Shown here: positions 1-12,130 of the stretch, piece by piece
How the letters are laid out: every line of letters starts with the position of its first letter
Numbering within the stretch: position 1 is the stretch's first letter
Assembly: GCA_047967505.1 (NCBI GenBank)
Contig: CM106539.1
Strand: one strand, 5' to 3'
Origin: Dipteris shenzhenensis
Taxonomy: Eukaryota > Polypodiophyta > Polypodiopsida > Gleicheniales
DNA length: 64,000 nucleotides
The notes under the pieces: generated by a model
Seen by the model: only the letters and a program-made list of their open reading frames with translations
Told to the model about the DNA's origin: nothing
The model's database searches: none
Made by a program: the position numbers and the translations under genes

Positions 1-147
1 TTGTTTATGCCTCCTTATGGCTGAGTGCTTTTGGATCAGCCAGTTTATTTAGAGACCTGATTGGTCAGATAGCACTATATTTTTTGGTCATTTGGGTTGC
101 CTATTGCATTGTACTACTCTTTGGTTGTGAGCTATTATAACACAGAT

Positions 148-1059
148 ATGGCATCTACAGGTGGTAGTGCCCTCTTTGATATTGAGAGGTTGGATGGATC
201 GAACTTTCAGTATTAGAAAGAGTAGATTTATGATGTGTTAGTGCAGAAGAGGCAGAATAAGCCCATTCAATGCAGAGGTGTCAAGCCTAATAGCATTAAA
301 TAGAGTGATTGGGATGACATGGATGAGCAAGCATGCTCTATCATTCAGTCATCACTCTTGAAGTCAGTCTACTTGCAGGTACAGGATGGTGTATAGGGTG
401 TAGATTGCCATGCATATGAGTTCTATACTCGTATATGCCAGATGTATGACCATGATAGTGTTATGTTACAGCATGATGGGTTGAAATGCCTTGATGGGCT
501 GAAATACAGCCTTGATATGCACTCCAGAGCTAGATCAATTGGTAGAAACAGGTCATGTTCAAGGGGGAATTCCAAGAGCAAGTCTAGCTCTCGGACTTGT
601 GTTAGATGTTTCTATTGTGGAAAGTATGGCCACATGAAAAAGTACTGCCGGAAATGGCTAAGAAAATGCAAGAAGAAGAGCAAGGTTAAGAATGACAGGA
701 AGAAGGAGAAGAAGCATGTTGAGCTTCAAGGCGTGGATGCTAGGGTTTCCACTGACAGTAGCAGTGATGAAGGCATTCTTTTGTCTATGTCTGACACCTC
801 CTTCTTGGCCACTAATGTACCCATTCTCGATGATTGGATGTTAGATCCATGTGCTTCATGTCATATGACCCCTCATAGGTCATGGTTCAGTGCATATCAG
901 GAATGCATTGTGGAGAGCAGTTTGATGGGCATTGATCATTCTATGGATGTCTATGGTTATGGGGATATCCACCTTGTTATGCCAAGTGGCTCTATTCTTA
1001 TTCTGCAGAGGGTTAGACATATACCAGGACTTGCTATGAGCAAGATCAGTACTGGATAG
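148..1059 (+). pseudogene. gag: copia 1 gag and protease remnant
   Basis: A plausible start ATG at 148 opens a copia gag (UBN2-type) N-terminus reading MASTGGSALFDIERLDGSNF. Stops follow at the codons after QY, KE, IK and DGV; several lie where a Trp codon is expected in the family, consistent with TGG to TAG changes. A clear CX2CX4HX4C zinc knuckle (CFYCGKYGHMKKYC) is at about 607-648, followed by a Lys-rich tail. The protease region near 838-870 reads DPCASCHMT where active copia proteases carry DSGASxHMT, so the catalytic D-[ST]-G is damaged. Non-functional. Confidence 0.8.
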
Positions 1060-2030
1060 TTGGTTGAGGCAGGTTATCATGCCTCTTTGGGTGATCATGC
1101 ATGGAAGATTGCTAGTGGCAATTTGGTTATGGCTAGGGGATCACGGGTTGGATTCTCTTATGCATTGCATGTATCAGGTGTCCAGGATCAGATGCTTATG
1201 ATTAGTAAGCAGCCATCAGTTAGTTTATGGTATGCCAAACTTGGACATATGTCTGCTGCAGGTATGGAAGCCCTTACAACATTGAGATACATTCCTATTA
1301 TGGATGTCTCTCAAATTTTATGTCATGATTGTCATGATGGTCAGCAGTCAGGATCCTCTTTTGTGAGAAGACAGTTAGTGAGAGGTATGTTGAGCCATTG
1401 TAGTCGGTTCATAGTGCAATTTGTGGGCCTATGCCTACCGTTTCACTGGGTGGTGCCTCTTACTTTGTGACATTTATTGATGCTGCTACAAAGTACATAT
1501 GGGTATATCCGATTTGTCAGAAGCATGATGTATATGATACATTTCAACGCTTTTTGGGTAATGTTGAAAATCAGTCAGGAAAGAAGCTATTGAGCTTGAT
1601 GACTAATGGTGATGCAAAGTTTACCTCTCCTAGATTTCAGCATCTATGTGATACACTTGGTATCAGGAGGGTGTTGACCACTCCTCATCTTTCTACTCAT
1701 GATGCCTTGGCAAAAGGCATGAATCGAATTCTATTGGACAGGATTGATAGCATGCTACGATAGGCAAGTCTTACTGAATGCTATTGGGATGAGGCATGTA
1801 AGACAGTTGCATACTTGCTTAACAGGTCACCCAGGAGATCTTCGGATGGTAGAGTGCCATTTGACTTCTTGATAGGCAGGGCACCATGTTATGAGCATTT
1901 ACGTGTGTTTGGCTATGAGGCTTATGCTCATGGTTCCCGATCGAGGAGGTGTATCTTCCTTGGATACAGTGAGTCCAGTAGGGACTATAGGTTATGGGAT
2001 TCTTCAGCTAGAGAGCTAATGCAGCCATAA
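1060..2030 (+). pseudogene. copia 1 integrase remnant
   Basis: The pre-integrase zinc region is recognisable (LWYAKLGHMS at about 1227, then CHDCHDG at about 1321). The integrase core follows in a second frame with SYFVTFIDAATKYIWVYP, TNGDAKF (family RSDGGxEY/F) and STHDALAKGMNR where active enzymes have PQQNGVAERxNR. The conserved LNRSP and RVFGYEAYAH segments lie at 1818-1950. Frameshifts near 1440 and 1765 and replaced catalytic motifs show it is dead. Confidence 0.75.
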
Positions 2031-2275
2031 TGTCTATTTCAGAGAGGATGCTATGTTTAGACAGCCCGAAACTATGGTGGATAGCAGGAGAGTGGTGTTC
2101 CAGGAGGGTGTAAGTGCAATATTACCTCCGAATTCTTTGCAGGGGCAGCCCATATCCCTTGGAGTGGGAGGTTTTTCCCATGTGAGCAGGTTATAAAGTT
2201 GGGACAGCCACGATTACTTCCTATTTTGGTCAGAGATGGTCAGATGTCTCGAGTATTCCACAGGTTTATACTCCT

Positions 2276-3190
2276 ATGGAGATTGTTGATGCATCTTCTA
2301 TGGACAGTTACAGTTTGCTCCTAGGATGCGGAGTGCCTCTTGCAGATGAGGATGAGGCTATCCATGGTGAGCAGGATACTTGGGCTAGTGATGCCCGGTA
2401 TGATCCATTGGCCAGTTATGCTAGGATAGATGTGGTTTCTACAATTATTGACTCAGGTCGTATTGCGCATGGGTAGGAATCATTGATATGTTTGCTTCAT
2501 AAGTGCCGCCATGGCCAGAAGCAATCCCCTCGAGCTTGGCTTCATAGGTTTGATACCATTATGAGAGCTCAGGATGTGATGCACAGTGAGATAGGTTATT
2601 GCCTTTGTATTCAGAAGATTGCTATCCTTATGAGGTTACTTGCCATATGGTCCTTTATGGACAGGGATGCTTTGCAGTTGGTGCTGCATGGTCTTGATGA
2701 TGTTTGTCTTCAGATACTTGGTTGTTTTAGTATGGAGAGGGGGAAGTTACTAAGTACTCCATTGCCTGTATTGGCTCCATACTTGAAACACAGTAGGTTT
2801 GACGATCATAGATCAGTTGACTAGCATGTTATGGTTGATATGGCAGCCATAGTACTTCATGCATCCATGACTGGGTTGATACTTGGTTCTCACATGTTTG
2901 CCATTAGGGCTACACTTCCAGTTCTTACTTCCGTTGCAGTGGGAGTTGGTAGCATGATTATGGCAGATTTTGGCAGTAGGGAAGCGGTTGTGGACATCAG
3001 TTCCTTATGCTTCCAGGAGTAGCATGCAGGTTGGGTAGACCAGCAGAGGTCTATTGTAGGTTATGTGCTTATGGTCACAGGTGGTACAGAGACATTTTCT
3101 TTGCACAGTGATAGTTTGGGTGCTATGGACTTAGCACAGGAGCATGTGGTGGTGCTGGGCCCCGTCAATGGTTGTGTAGGCCAGTGGTGA
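2276..3190 (+). pseudogene. copia 1 reverse transcriptase/RNase H remnant
   Basis: Only fragments can be matched. KQSPRAWLHRFD (about 2520-2555) corresponds to the copia RT segment LKQxPRxWxxRFD. KLLSTPLPVLAPYLK (about 2740-2790) matches the post-RT region, and HSDSLGAMDLAQEH (about 3100-3145) matches the RNase H segment SDSxSAIxLAxN. The YVDD active site is not recognisable and most of the RT fingers/palm is missing, so 2040-2480 holds little identifiable coding. Non-functional. Confidence 0.6.
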
Positions 3191-3721
3191 TTGGGGTGGC
3201 ATTTGTTCTTCTTGCATTTCCATTTCATGCACAGAATCCTCCTCAAAGCTATCGCTCTAAACCACAAATGTCTATGGTTGTCATGGTTGAGAGGAGGTAG
3301 ATGGCTGTGAACTCTGGAAAGGGTCTCGTGGTTGAGGTGGTGGGCTCTTTCTTCACATCCTCTTTTGTGGGGGCATTGTTTATGAACCTGCATCCATGTT
3401 CATATGGTGTATCATTGATCATTAGATTATTTGGCATGCAGGTATGACATTTGTGTGTATTTGAGAGATCTTATTTTTACACATGCTTTGAGAGTGTGGA
3501 ATGAAAGTTTGTGGCACAATTATTCATGCAATTGACTATGTGTCTAAGCAAAAGCGTGTGAGTGCATGTGACCTAGTAATTAGGTAGGGACTAACTATAT
3601 GATTATTTCATAGGGCAACTAGGACTCAGGCATCACTTCTGAGCCCTAGGTTGAAATCGGTGTTGATGCTACCTATATATGCAAAGATGTACATATGCAA
3701 TGAGTGCTCGTGATACAATCT

Positions 3722-4660
3722 AATCCTAACTAAGGAAGACTTGGGTTTCCCAAATCATCATTTTATCAAGGATGGCTTGCTTGTTGAAGTAGTAGTGCTT
3801 CAATCGGCTCCCATTTATGGTTGTGTTGAATTGGACTCCATCCAATGTTTCTAGCAACACAGCTTCGATGGGATTCATTTTTATTACTCGATAGGGTCCT
3901 TGACCTAGATACTTGAGTTTTCCCTTGTGTACTTTGGCATTGTATAACAAGACCAAGTCACCTTGCTTGATGTATTTGGCTTTAAGATTCCTATCAAACC
4001 ATGACTTTCTTTTGTGTTTTTCTATTGTCATGGCATGGTAGGAAACTAATCTTGTCTTTGTATGCTTCTCCAATTGATAGTCTTTCTTTCAAGGATGCAT
4101 GATCTCCCATGCATTCCTGTACTGCTATGCGTAGGTTTGATATTGCAAATTCTAGTGGGACCACAGCTTCAAGGCTGTACGCCAATTGAAAAGGTGTATT
4201 CCCTATACTTGACCATGAGTGTGGTTCGGTATGCCCATAAGGCTGCATTTAGTTTCTCTGCCCAATCCGAACAATGTGGTTCTACTACCTTGGTGAGGAT
4301 AATGCAAAATTTTGTTAGTGGATTCGGCCTGTCCATTCCCTTGGGGATAATAGGGTGTGATTTTTTAATGTAGTACCATAGAGCTCTTGGATTACCTCAT
4401 TGACAAAATGCATGCCTCTATCTGACACAATTTCACTGGGGCATCTGAATCGGGTGATCACATTCTCGTATAAGAATCTTGTTGTGTTCTGGCATCTACC
4501 TTTCTGACTGCTTTAGCTTCAACCCATTTGGTAAAGTAATCAGTGACCACAATGATGTAGCGTGCCTATGTCCCCTTTGCTGCTGGATGGATGGGACCTA
4601 CATAATCAATCTCCCACTTTTCAAGCGGTTTTTGTGCAACAACTGTTGTTAGGGAATTGA
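3722..4660 (-). pseudogene. Gypsy A integrase core C-terminal part and C-terminal domain
   Basis: The segment 3726-4073 encodes the integrase C-terminal domain (WFDRNLKAK, GDLVLLYNAKVHKGKLKYLG, GQGPYRV, NGSRLKHYY). Upstream, 3994-4248 encodes the end of the core (FQLAYSLEAVVPLEF). The core itself (4250-4660) is readable only in pieces with frameshifts. It aligns with 45344-46290 (B) and 59560-60287 (C). There is no chromodomain, which argues against a chromovirus and fits Tat/Athila-type Gypsy. Broken by stops and frameshifts. Confidence 0.75.
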
Positions 4661-4699
4661 AGTCCTTGTGTTGTGGTTTAGTTGTCCATTGGCATACAT

Positions 4700-5460
4700 C
4701 ACAGCCTTTGACATATTCATAGGCATCTACCCAAAGTGTTGGCCACTAGTAGCCTGCGAGAGGAGGACTTTTCTTGCTATGGCTTCCCCTTGGAAGTGCC
4801 CTCATGCAATGCCTTCATGGACTTCACTCAGGATTGGCATGATCTCATGAGGCATTACACATCTTCTTAAAACCTGGTCCTTGCCCATCTTGTATAGTTG
4901 TTTGGCAATGAGTTGATAGGGTGCAGCTTTTAAATTAGTTTTTGGGCATCCACACCTTTCATTGTAGGGGGTGTTCTTCCTGCCATTAAGTACCCAATGA
5001 TATCTGCACAGCAATTTGGAATAGCATCTATCTGAAATAGTATGGCATCTGGCAAGTCATCTTCTACTCGAGTAGCTTCTTCTCCCGATTTGACATGAGA
5101 TGTGATCGGCAATGACATGTTGGGCACCTTTGCGGACCACTATTTTGAAGTTGAATTCTTGAAGAAAGAGGAGCCATCTAGATAAAGCAATGCTTGATGG
5201 TTGGTGTAGAAGAAAAAATCATTTGCCAATAGATAGTGCCAAAATTTCTTAACACTATGCACCATTGCTAGGGCTTCTCTTTCTGTGGTGGTATAGTTGA
5301 TCTCTGCATCATTGAGTTGTTGACTGGCAAAGTAGAATGGGTAGTCTTTCTTATGTTCACCGGGTTAACAAAGTACACTCCCAATTGCATACTTACATCC
5401 ATTAGTATGAACATGAAAATCAATATCCCAATTGGGAGATATAAGGATGGGTGCTGTGAT
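4700..5460 (-). pseudogene. Gypsy A RNase H and integrase zinc-binding region remnant
   Basis: The integrase N-terminal region is seen as MGKDQVLRRCVMPHEIMPIL followed by SEVHEGIA (about 4802-4890), matching the intact-looking counterpart at 46292-46507. The RNase H segment (about 5110-5460) reads through several stops, for example at 5365 in the stretch equivalent to SVLCQPSEHKKD in B. The joining region PDAILFQIDAIPNCCADIIG at about 4990-5050 is shared with B and C. Degenerate, no function expected. Confidence 0.65.
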
Positions 5461-5469
5461 GATTAGGTG

Positions 5470-6113
5470 CTACTTTAAAAGCTCAAAGGCTCGGTCGCAC
5501 TCTTCTATCCATAAGAATTCCACTAATAATTGTCTGGCTATCATGGCATACTGCAATATAAATCTTCTATAATAGTAGCTAGCATGTCCCATATAGACCT
5601 GTACACCTTTGGAATTTGTAGGAGGAGGCAATTCCATGATGATTTTGATTTTATCCATATCAGTTGTTGCAATCCCATGTTGAGAAATGATTGTCCTAGA
5701 ACAACCCCGTGGGTGACCATAAACTGGCATTTTGTTGGATTTAGGGAGATGCTATACTCCTTGCATTTGATTAGAACTGCTTCAAGACATTTGAAGTGGT
5801 GTCTTTTGTTCAAGTGGATGCACAAATCATCCAAGAACATTTGTAGAAACTTATTTAAAAATGACCTGAAAGCTATGAACATGACTCTCTGGAATGTGGT
5901 CGGGGCATTACAAAGGCTGAATGGCATGACTCTATATGAAAATATACCCCCTTCTATAGAAAATGCTATTTTTGATTGGTCTCCAGGAGCAATTTCCACT
6001 TGATTATAGCCACTGAAGCCATCCAAGAAGCTATATATCTCCAAAACCTACCACCTTTTCCAACACTATTTCTATTAAGGGTAGGGGATAGTGATCCCTG
6101 ATTGTGGCAGCAT
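5470..6113 (-). pseudogene. Gypsy A reverse transcriptase, C-terminal part
   Basis: The fragment encodes the RT palm and thumb: FLDGFSGYNQVEIAPGDQSK, then YRVMPFSLCNAPTTFQRVM, then the active-site box FLDDLCIH (about 5830). Both aspartates are kept. The connection to RNase H follows (MGHASYYYRRFI). It begins at the copia 2 insertion point (TSD 6114-6118); the N-terminal RT half is at 11638-12130. A frameshift separates the main segment (5541-6044) from 5470-5730. Confidence 0.8.
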
Positions 6114-6118
6114 TCACA
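6114..6118. repeat. Target site duplication TCACA, left copy (copia 2)
   Basis: TCACA directly precedes the left LTR and recurs at 11633-11637 directly after the right LTR. The uninterrupted sequence in Gypsy B (about 47765-47785) has a single copy at the homologous place, confirming an insertion. Confidence 0.95.
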
Positions 6119-6468
6119 TGTGAAGATAGTGGGAGAGAGGGAAGGAGTCTCACTTGAGGCTTTCTCACAAGCACAATGGGGGAGTACACACAAAGGTGGA
6201 GGCTGAAAATAGTTTTCCTCTTCTTAGTTGTGAAAGCCAAAAGAAATCTAGTACAAAAATAGAAGAACCCTATATGTGGGTCTCAAACCAAACTCAACTA
6301 ACTAAGGTGGCATACTAACTGAGCCATGAACTAGTGTAGATAAGGATAGCTATCATCCAGCTATTATTCGTGGGCGGTGTACCAACTGCATCTCCAGCTA
6401 ACAAGTTGGTGACATAAATACACAACGGTCACCCTGGCATATCGCGAGTGGAGCTCGATATCTCAACA
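6119..6468 (-). repeat. copia 2 3' LTR
   Basis: 350 bp, TG...CA ends; in element sense it begins TGTTGAGATATCGAGCTC and ends CTATCTTCACA. It is nearly identical to 11281-11632. Confidence 0.95.
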
Positions 6469-6480
6469 CTCCGCCTCGAG
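6469..6480 (-). other. copia 2 polypurine tract
   Basis: In element sense the bases immediately before the 3' LTR read CTCGAGGCGGAG, a purine-rich stretch in the position of the plus-strand primer. The related element at 42.35 kb has TTGAGGGGGAG at the same place, so this copy has decayed slightly. Confidence 0.7.
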
Positions 6481-6481
6481 A

Positions 6482-9400
6482 TCAATCCCAATTCTTGCAC
6501 ACCAAGCAGGTCTCTGAACTTGTGCAGCTTCTCTGTGCCCAATGCTTCGTTAATATGTCAGCTACCTGATCCTCTGTGCTGACATAAACTAGATCAATAA
6601 GACCTAGTAAAACCTTCTCCCACACATAGTGATAATGCACCTCAATGTGCTTTGTTCTAGCATGAAAGACTGGGTTCTTTGCCAAGTGTATACTGCTCAT
6701 GTTGTCACAATAAATGACAACCGGCCCATCTGTAGACTGATGCATATCATAAAGTAGCTTATGCAACCAAGCTACCTCACATGCAGCCATTGCTGCACCC
6801 CTGTACTCAGCCTCTGTGCTCGACAAGGCAACTGTAGGCTGTTTCTTGCTGCTCCAAGTGACTATAGCACTCCCAAAAGAGAACACATATCCACTGGTAG
6901 ATCGTCTATCAGAAATACTACCAGCCCAATCAGCATTAGTGTATCCATGCAACTATATCTAAACCCCAGCCTCATAAAATAGTCCATACTACAATGTGGA
7001 CTTCACATACCTGAGTATGCGTCTAGCCGCATCCAAATGCGGTTTCCTTGGAGCCTGCATAAACTGACTTACCAACCCAACACCATAGCTCAAATCTGGC
7101 CTGGTAATAGTCATGTAAATCAAACTTCCTACTATGCGTCTGTACATATTAGGGTCTTCCAGAAGCTCACCTGCATCTGCGCTCAGCTTCACATTCTGCT
7201 CCAAAAGAACTGAAATAGGCTTACAGCCTGTCATCCCATATTTGGACAGCATGTCTAGTCCATACTGCCTCTGCAAGAGCTGTATCCCACTTGGTGATCT
7301 AATCACCTCAATGCCCAAGAAATAACGCAGCTCTCCCAAATCCTTCATCTCAAACTTCTGCCTCAATAGCATTTTCACATGAAGGATATCTTCATCACTA
7401 TCACCTGTGATGATCAAATCATCAACATAAATGACCAGCAGCATAATCCCTTTCTCTGTTTTTCTCACATAGAGTGGGAAATCTGCCTTGGAAATCTGAA
7501 AGCCAATAGTGACAAGATACTGTCCTATCTTGTCAGACCATGCTCTAGGTGCTTGCTTCAAGCCATACAAGGCTTTCTTCAACCTGCAAACAAACTCAGG
7601 ATGAGTAGCATGAACATAACCTGCTGGCTGCTCCATAAAGACCTCTTCTTGCAAATCACCATGCAAGAAGGCATTCTTTACATCCATCTGATGTAAAGAC
7701 CATCCCTTTGATGCAGCCATAGCAATGGCTGCTCTTACGGTTGCCATCCTTGTAACCGGGCTGAAAGTTTCTTCATAATCAATGCCATATGTCTGTGCAT
7801 ACCCCTTGACAACCAATCTTGCCTTGTATCTATTCACAGAACCATCTGCATTGTGCTTGATCTTATAAACCCACTTACAGCCAATTGCATTCTTGTCTTT
7901 AGGTAAAGGCACCAATTCCCATGTAGCATTAGCATCCAAGGCATCCATTTCTTCATCCATGGCTTTCTCCCATTTTTCATTTCCCATGGCTTGCTCAAAA
8001 GAAGTGGATTCTGGTTCCTGTATCACTTTGACCATATAGGCATAGTGAATGGCTGTAAATCCATCATATTTCAGCCTATCCACAGGATACCTAACCCTGG
8101 TAAACCTGCGCAAAATAGGCTCACTTCTAGGTGCTCTCAAAACATCCCTGGTCTTCCTTACTCCAGGTGTAACAATAGAAGGAATACCCAACTCATCATC
8201 AATGCTCTGTTCTGAGCCACTGGATTCACCATCCACATAAGAGTGACCTGCATTCACATCAAACATGGGCTGATCTACCTTCTCTTTTCCTTTTCGTGAT
8301 ACCTGCGTACCACTATCTGCATTGCTTTGAGGAGATTCTCCTGATCTCAATCTACCTGTCCATGGTGAAGTATGTGAATCACTGCTAGAGGACACTGCAG
8401 GTCCACTGATATTTTGTGATTGCTGCTGTGAATTTTGTGCAGCATTACCATTTTGTGCATCTACATCAATCATCACATTTACTGGTTTATACCAGCTACT
8501 CATCTCATCAGAAACAACATCTCTGCTCACTGTGAAGTTACATGTAGAAGGGTTATAGCATCTATACCCTTTCTGCTGCAGAGAATAACCAATAAAGATG
8601 CACTTCTCAGCTTTTGGATCCAACTTGGACCTCAACTCATCTGGCACATGGACATAGGCAATGCAACAAAAAATTTTCAAATGAGAAATATCTGGTTTCC
8701 TACTAGTATACATCTCCTCTGGCGTCATGCCATGTATTGCTACAGTGGGAGTCCTGTTCATTATATAAACTGCTGTAGCAACTGCTTCAGCCCAATAATA
8801 ATCTGGTAGATCTTTTTCATTTAGCATAGCCCGAGATACCTCTCCAATATGCCTGTTTTTCCTTTCTGCAATTCCATTTTGCTGTGGGGTATGACTGCAT
8901 GAATATTGCTGCTTTATACCATGCTCCTGCAAGAACCTTGCAAACTCATTTGAGAGGTACTCTCCCCCTCCATCTGACCTTAGGCATTTTATTTGAAGGC
9001 CTATTTCTTTTTCAACCATAGCTTTGAAAGCTTTGAAGTGCCCAAACACTTCACTTTTCTTTTTCATAAAATACACCCAAAGTTTTCTGCTGAAGTCATC
9101 AATAAATGTGACAAAATAGTGATAGCCACCAATAGATGTAGCTTTAGTAGTCCACACATCAAAGTGGATTAATTCCAATGGCTTTTGACTCTCTTGAACA
9201 TGCCTAGGAAAAGGTTTCCTTGCCTGTTTCCCAATTTGACAGGCTTCACAAACCTTGTGCATTTCTGCAACCTTGAATTTAGGCAATCCTGCAACAATAT
9301 TTTGGGCTTGCATTGATTTAAGTCACTGTATATTAACATGACCAATGCGTTTGTGCTAGATATCAATATCTGCAACTACATCGGTCCCATGTGCAAACAT

Positions 9401-10784
9401 TGCTACACTCAATTTAGGCATGTCCGCATCCAACGTAAACATCCTATCCTTCTTCTTTCCTTTTGCTATCAAGCGACCATTATTTTTCATATCCTCAACA
9501 AAGCATCCATTAGGATTGAATCTGACCTGCAAGCCCTGCTCAACCATTTGACCAACAGAAACCAGGTTCTTGGTGATGTTCGGGACATGAAATACATCAG
9601 ACAAGTATTTCTTTTTCCCATCCTGCATAGACAAAGGAATTTTGCCAATCTGCACAATAGGATGTGCAGTATCATCACTAGTCTCCACAAATCCTAGTTT
9701 TTCCATTTTCCTTGCATCTTGCATCCATTCTGCATGACCTGTCATGTGGTTTGATGCACCTGAGTCAACATACCACACATCATTTCGTTCTTCTGCACTT
9801 GTCACAGAATTGGTCATATGCTGCACCATAAATAGATGCTCATTTCTGTCATCACCCTGCCTACTAGAAGATGCATAATTGCCTTGCTGCAATTTTCCAT
9901 TCATAATGTCATTCTGCTTTTTATAGCAGTCCTTAGCCATATGATCCATTTTGCCACAATAGTAGCATTCAACATTGTTGTTTGCATTTTGGCCTCTCTG
10001 CCATCCACCACGGCCTCTTTGGCTTCCCCTGCCTCTAGAGTTACCACGTCCTCCTGCATAGGACTGGTTTTCTTGCGTTTGCTGCATATTCTGATTTTTA
10101 CGATGGCCTGCAGATCGGCCTCCTCTACCTCTGCCTCTACCTCTGCCAGCATTTGAGTAGAAGACAGTTTCTTTTAAAGTTCCTACTGAAGAAGATGCAC
10201 CACTATTTCTCTGCTCTTCAGAAATAAGAAGAGCAATCAACTCCTCAAAATCAGGAAATTTTGGCAATGGATGTCCGGAACTGTGCATAATCCTTTCCTA
10301 GACCATTCAAGGTCACAGAAACTAAATCGTCATCATCCATTGGCGACCCAATGGAAGCAAGTGCATCTGCAATTTTCTTCACCTTCATGTGGTAGTCATT
10401 GATGCTCATATTTTCTCTCTACACATTGTGCAGCTCCTGCTTGAGCTGCATTTTCCTGGCTTGCGTATTTGTGCTGTACATTTTTGCCAAAGTATCCCAT
10501 GCCTCCTTTGGCATACTTGCATCCTCAATATGCACAATCATGGAGTCCGAAATACTGATAGACAGCTAGTACATAACTTTCCTAGCTCTCTCATGCCATC
10601 CTTTGAATGCCTGCATTTCCTGTTGATTGGGAACATTAGGAAGAACAGGTTCTTCTTCATTTCTTGTAATGAACTCCTAATAGCCTTTTCCCATCAAGAA
10701 ATTCATCATTCTAAACTTCCATGCTTGGAAGTTGTTCTTGTCAAGCTTTTTAGTGACAATCTGTGAAAGAGAATCAGATGCCAT
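6482..10784 (-). pseudogene. gag-pol: copia 2 gag-pol polyprotein, broken
   Basis: The likely start ATG is at 10782-10784 (MASDSLSQIV, matching the start of the relative at 37014). Order in element sense: UBN2-type gag; RG-rich region; zinc knuckle CYYCGKMDHMAKDC (about 9930-9970); protease VDSGASNHMT (about 9745-9775); integrase with RSDGGGEYL and TPQQNGIAERKNR (6989-9313); RT with YVDD (about 7420); RNase H with TEAEY (6482-6952). Stops interrupt gag at three places and the gag/integrase junction near 9355 and 9325, and two more fall near 6955-6970. A frameshift near 10262 and another near 6540 complete the damage. All seven stops are explicable as C-to-T or G-to-A transitions. Confidence 0.9.
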
Positions 10785-11268
10785 TACAGAACACTGCAAA
10801 ATATTCAGTCACTGCAAAAAACACAGCTTTTGCCTCACGTGGGCAGATCTGCAAAACTGACGAAAGTGGTATTTCACCACACAGTCAGTTCCTAGTGACG
10901 ATTTTGCATCAACAGGCAACAAGCATGAATCTGCAACTCTGAATATCTCTACACATAGGCATACGATGCAATTTCTGCGGCAACTTTTCACTGACCTGCA
11001 GAACAATGGTCGCACAGCAAAAACAGGGCCTCTTCCTGAGTGCCTGCGGAGAACTTCCGCCTCCCAAACGGGCCCCGAAATGACCTCGAATCAGAAAAAT
11101 AAAGTCACTGCGAAGGGCGTCTCAATCTGAGATAGTGCACTCTTGCACTTCCGGCTGTGCTACCTGTAGAGATTTGCTCCCAAACTCGAAAAAGGAAAGC
11201 AACACTTGTCCTCTTACCAGGACACTGCGAACTTGGTTTGCTTTCTTGAGCTCCTTACCACGAACAAG

Positions 11269-11280
11269 GCTCTGATACCA
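11269..11280 (-). other. copia 2 primer-binding site
   Basis: In element sense TGGTATCAGAGC directly abuts the 5' LTR. This is the standard plant copia PBS complementary to the 3' end of initiator Met-tRNA. Confidence 0.95.
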
Positions 11281-11632
11281 TGTGAAGATAGTGGGAGAGA
11301 GGGAAGGAGTCTCACTTGAGGCTTTCTCACAAGCACAATGGGGGAGTACACACAAAGGTGGAGGCTGAAAACAGTTTTCCTCTTCTTAGTTGTGAAAGCC
11401 AAAAGAACTCTAGTACAAAGAAATAGAAGAACCCTATATGTGGGTCTCAAACCAAACTCAACTAACTAAGGTGGCATACTAACTGAGCCACGAACTAGTG
11501 TAGATAAGGATAGCTGTCATCCAGCTATTATTCATGGGCGGTGTACCAACCGCATCTCCAGCTAACAAGTCGATGACATAAATACACAACGGTCACCCTG
11601 GCATATCGCGAGTGGAGCTCGATATCTCAACA
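11281..11632 (-). repeat. copia 2 5' LTR
   Basis: 352 bp, TG...CA ends, pairs with 6119-6468. Followed outside by the TCACA duplication at 11633-11637. Confidence 0.95.
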
Positions 11633-11637
11633 TCACA
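11633..11637. repeat. Target site duplication TCACA, right copy (copia 2)
   Basis: Second copy of the 5-bp duplication; Gypsy A coding resumes directly beyond it. Confidence 0.95.
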
Positions 11638-12130
11638 TTCTTAAAGTTAACACATATTCTTAGCTTGTTGTTGCGTTTAGGTAGGATGATGATGGATGAA
11701 ACCCAATCAGTGTGCTCGATCTCATAGATAAATCTGGCATCTAAGAGTTCTTTTAGTTTGTCATAAACCATGGTTTCATATTTTGGATTTGCTTGATAAG
11801 ATCCACATTCCTTAGGGAGGGCACCTTCCCTTATAGATATCGTGTGTACTGCTACTTCTGGTGAAATTCCTTTCATTTCCTTGTATGACCATGCGATGTA
11901 GTCTCAGTATTCCATTAGGAGGGCTTTGAGCTTGGTTTCATCTTCCTGTGTAAGTTGTTTCCCAATGAAAACCAATTTTTCTTCCTCCCCTTCGAGGGCG
12001 AGGTTTATTGTTCAAGTTTTTCCCCGTCCCTCATAGATTGGAGCCTCTCCAATGCTATAGGTTCCTTGAACTTCTGATTCTCTTAGTGGTCTTGGCATTG
12101 CTATGGGGACACTACCACTTGTCTAGTTCT
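11638..12130 (-). pseudogene. Gypsy A pre-RT linker and N-terminal reverse transcriptase
   Basis: Reading leftwards: a linker segment (AMPRPLRESEVQ, then EGEEEKLVFIGKQL), then the RT N-terminus (WSYKEMKGISPEVAVHTISI, ARFIYEIEHTDWVSSI, KLRICVNFKNV), stopping at the copia 2 insertion. It aligns with 47780-48270 (B) and 57860-58330 (C). A Cys-to-stop-like break near 11905 and loss of everything upstream of 12135 show decay. Confidence 0.75.

Larger units (their letters stand above)
1..3240 (+). mobile_element. Degenerate Ty1/copia LTR retrotransposon (copia 1), LTRs not in window
   Basis: Gag, protease, integrase, reverse transcriptase and RNase H remnants follow one another in copia order on the plus strand, all broken by stops and frameshifts. 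Bases 1-147 look like leader with no recognisable PBS, so the 5' LTR must lie left of the window. The right edge is uncertain: RNase H-like coding ends near 3130-3190, and sequence resembling the 3' region of Gypsy A starts somewhere between 3250 and 3480. It is much more decayed than the two copia elements at 6.1-11.6 and 36.2-42.7 kb and belongs to a different copia family. Confidence 0.85.
6119..11632 (-). mobile_element. Ty1/copia LTR retrotransposon (copia 2), complete ends, inactive
   Basis: Bounded by two direct LTRs (350 and 352 bp), flanked by 5-bp TCACA duplications, with an initiator-Met PBS next to the right LTR and a purine-rich tract next to the left LTR, so it is transcribed right to left. 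The LTRs differ at about 9 positions plus a 2-bp indel (about 2.6%). It is the same copia family as the element at 36.2-42.7 kb: both LTRs start TGTTGAGATATC and the polyproteins are very similar. Multiple stops and two frameshifts make it non-autonomous. Confidence 0.95.

Noticed and set aside
7379-8809. Plus-strand frames within copia 2
   Set aside because: Antisense shadows of the copia 2 polyprotein.
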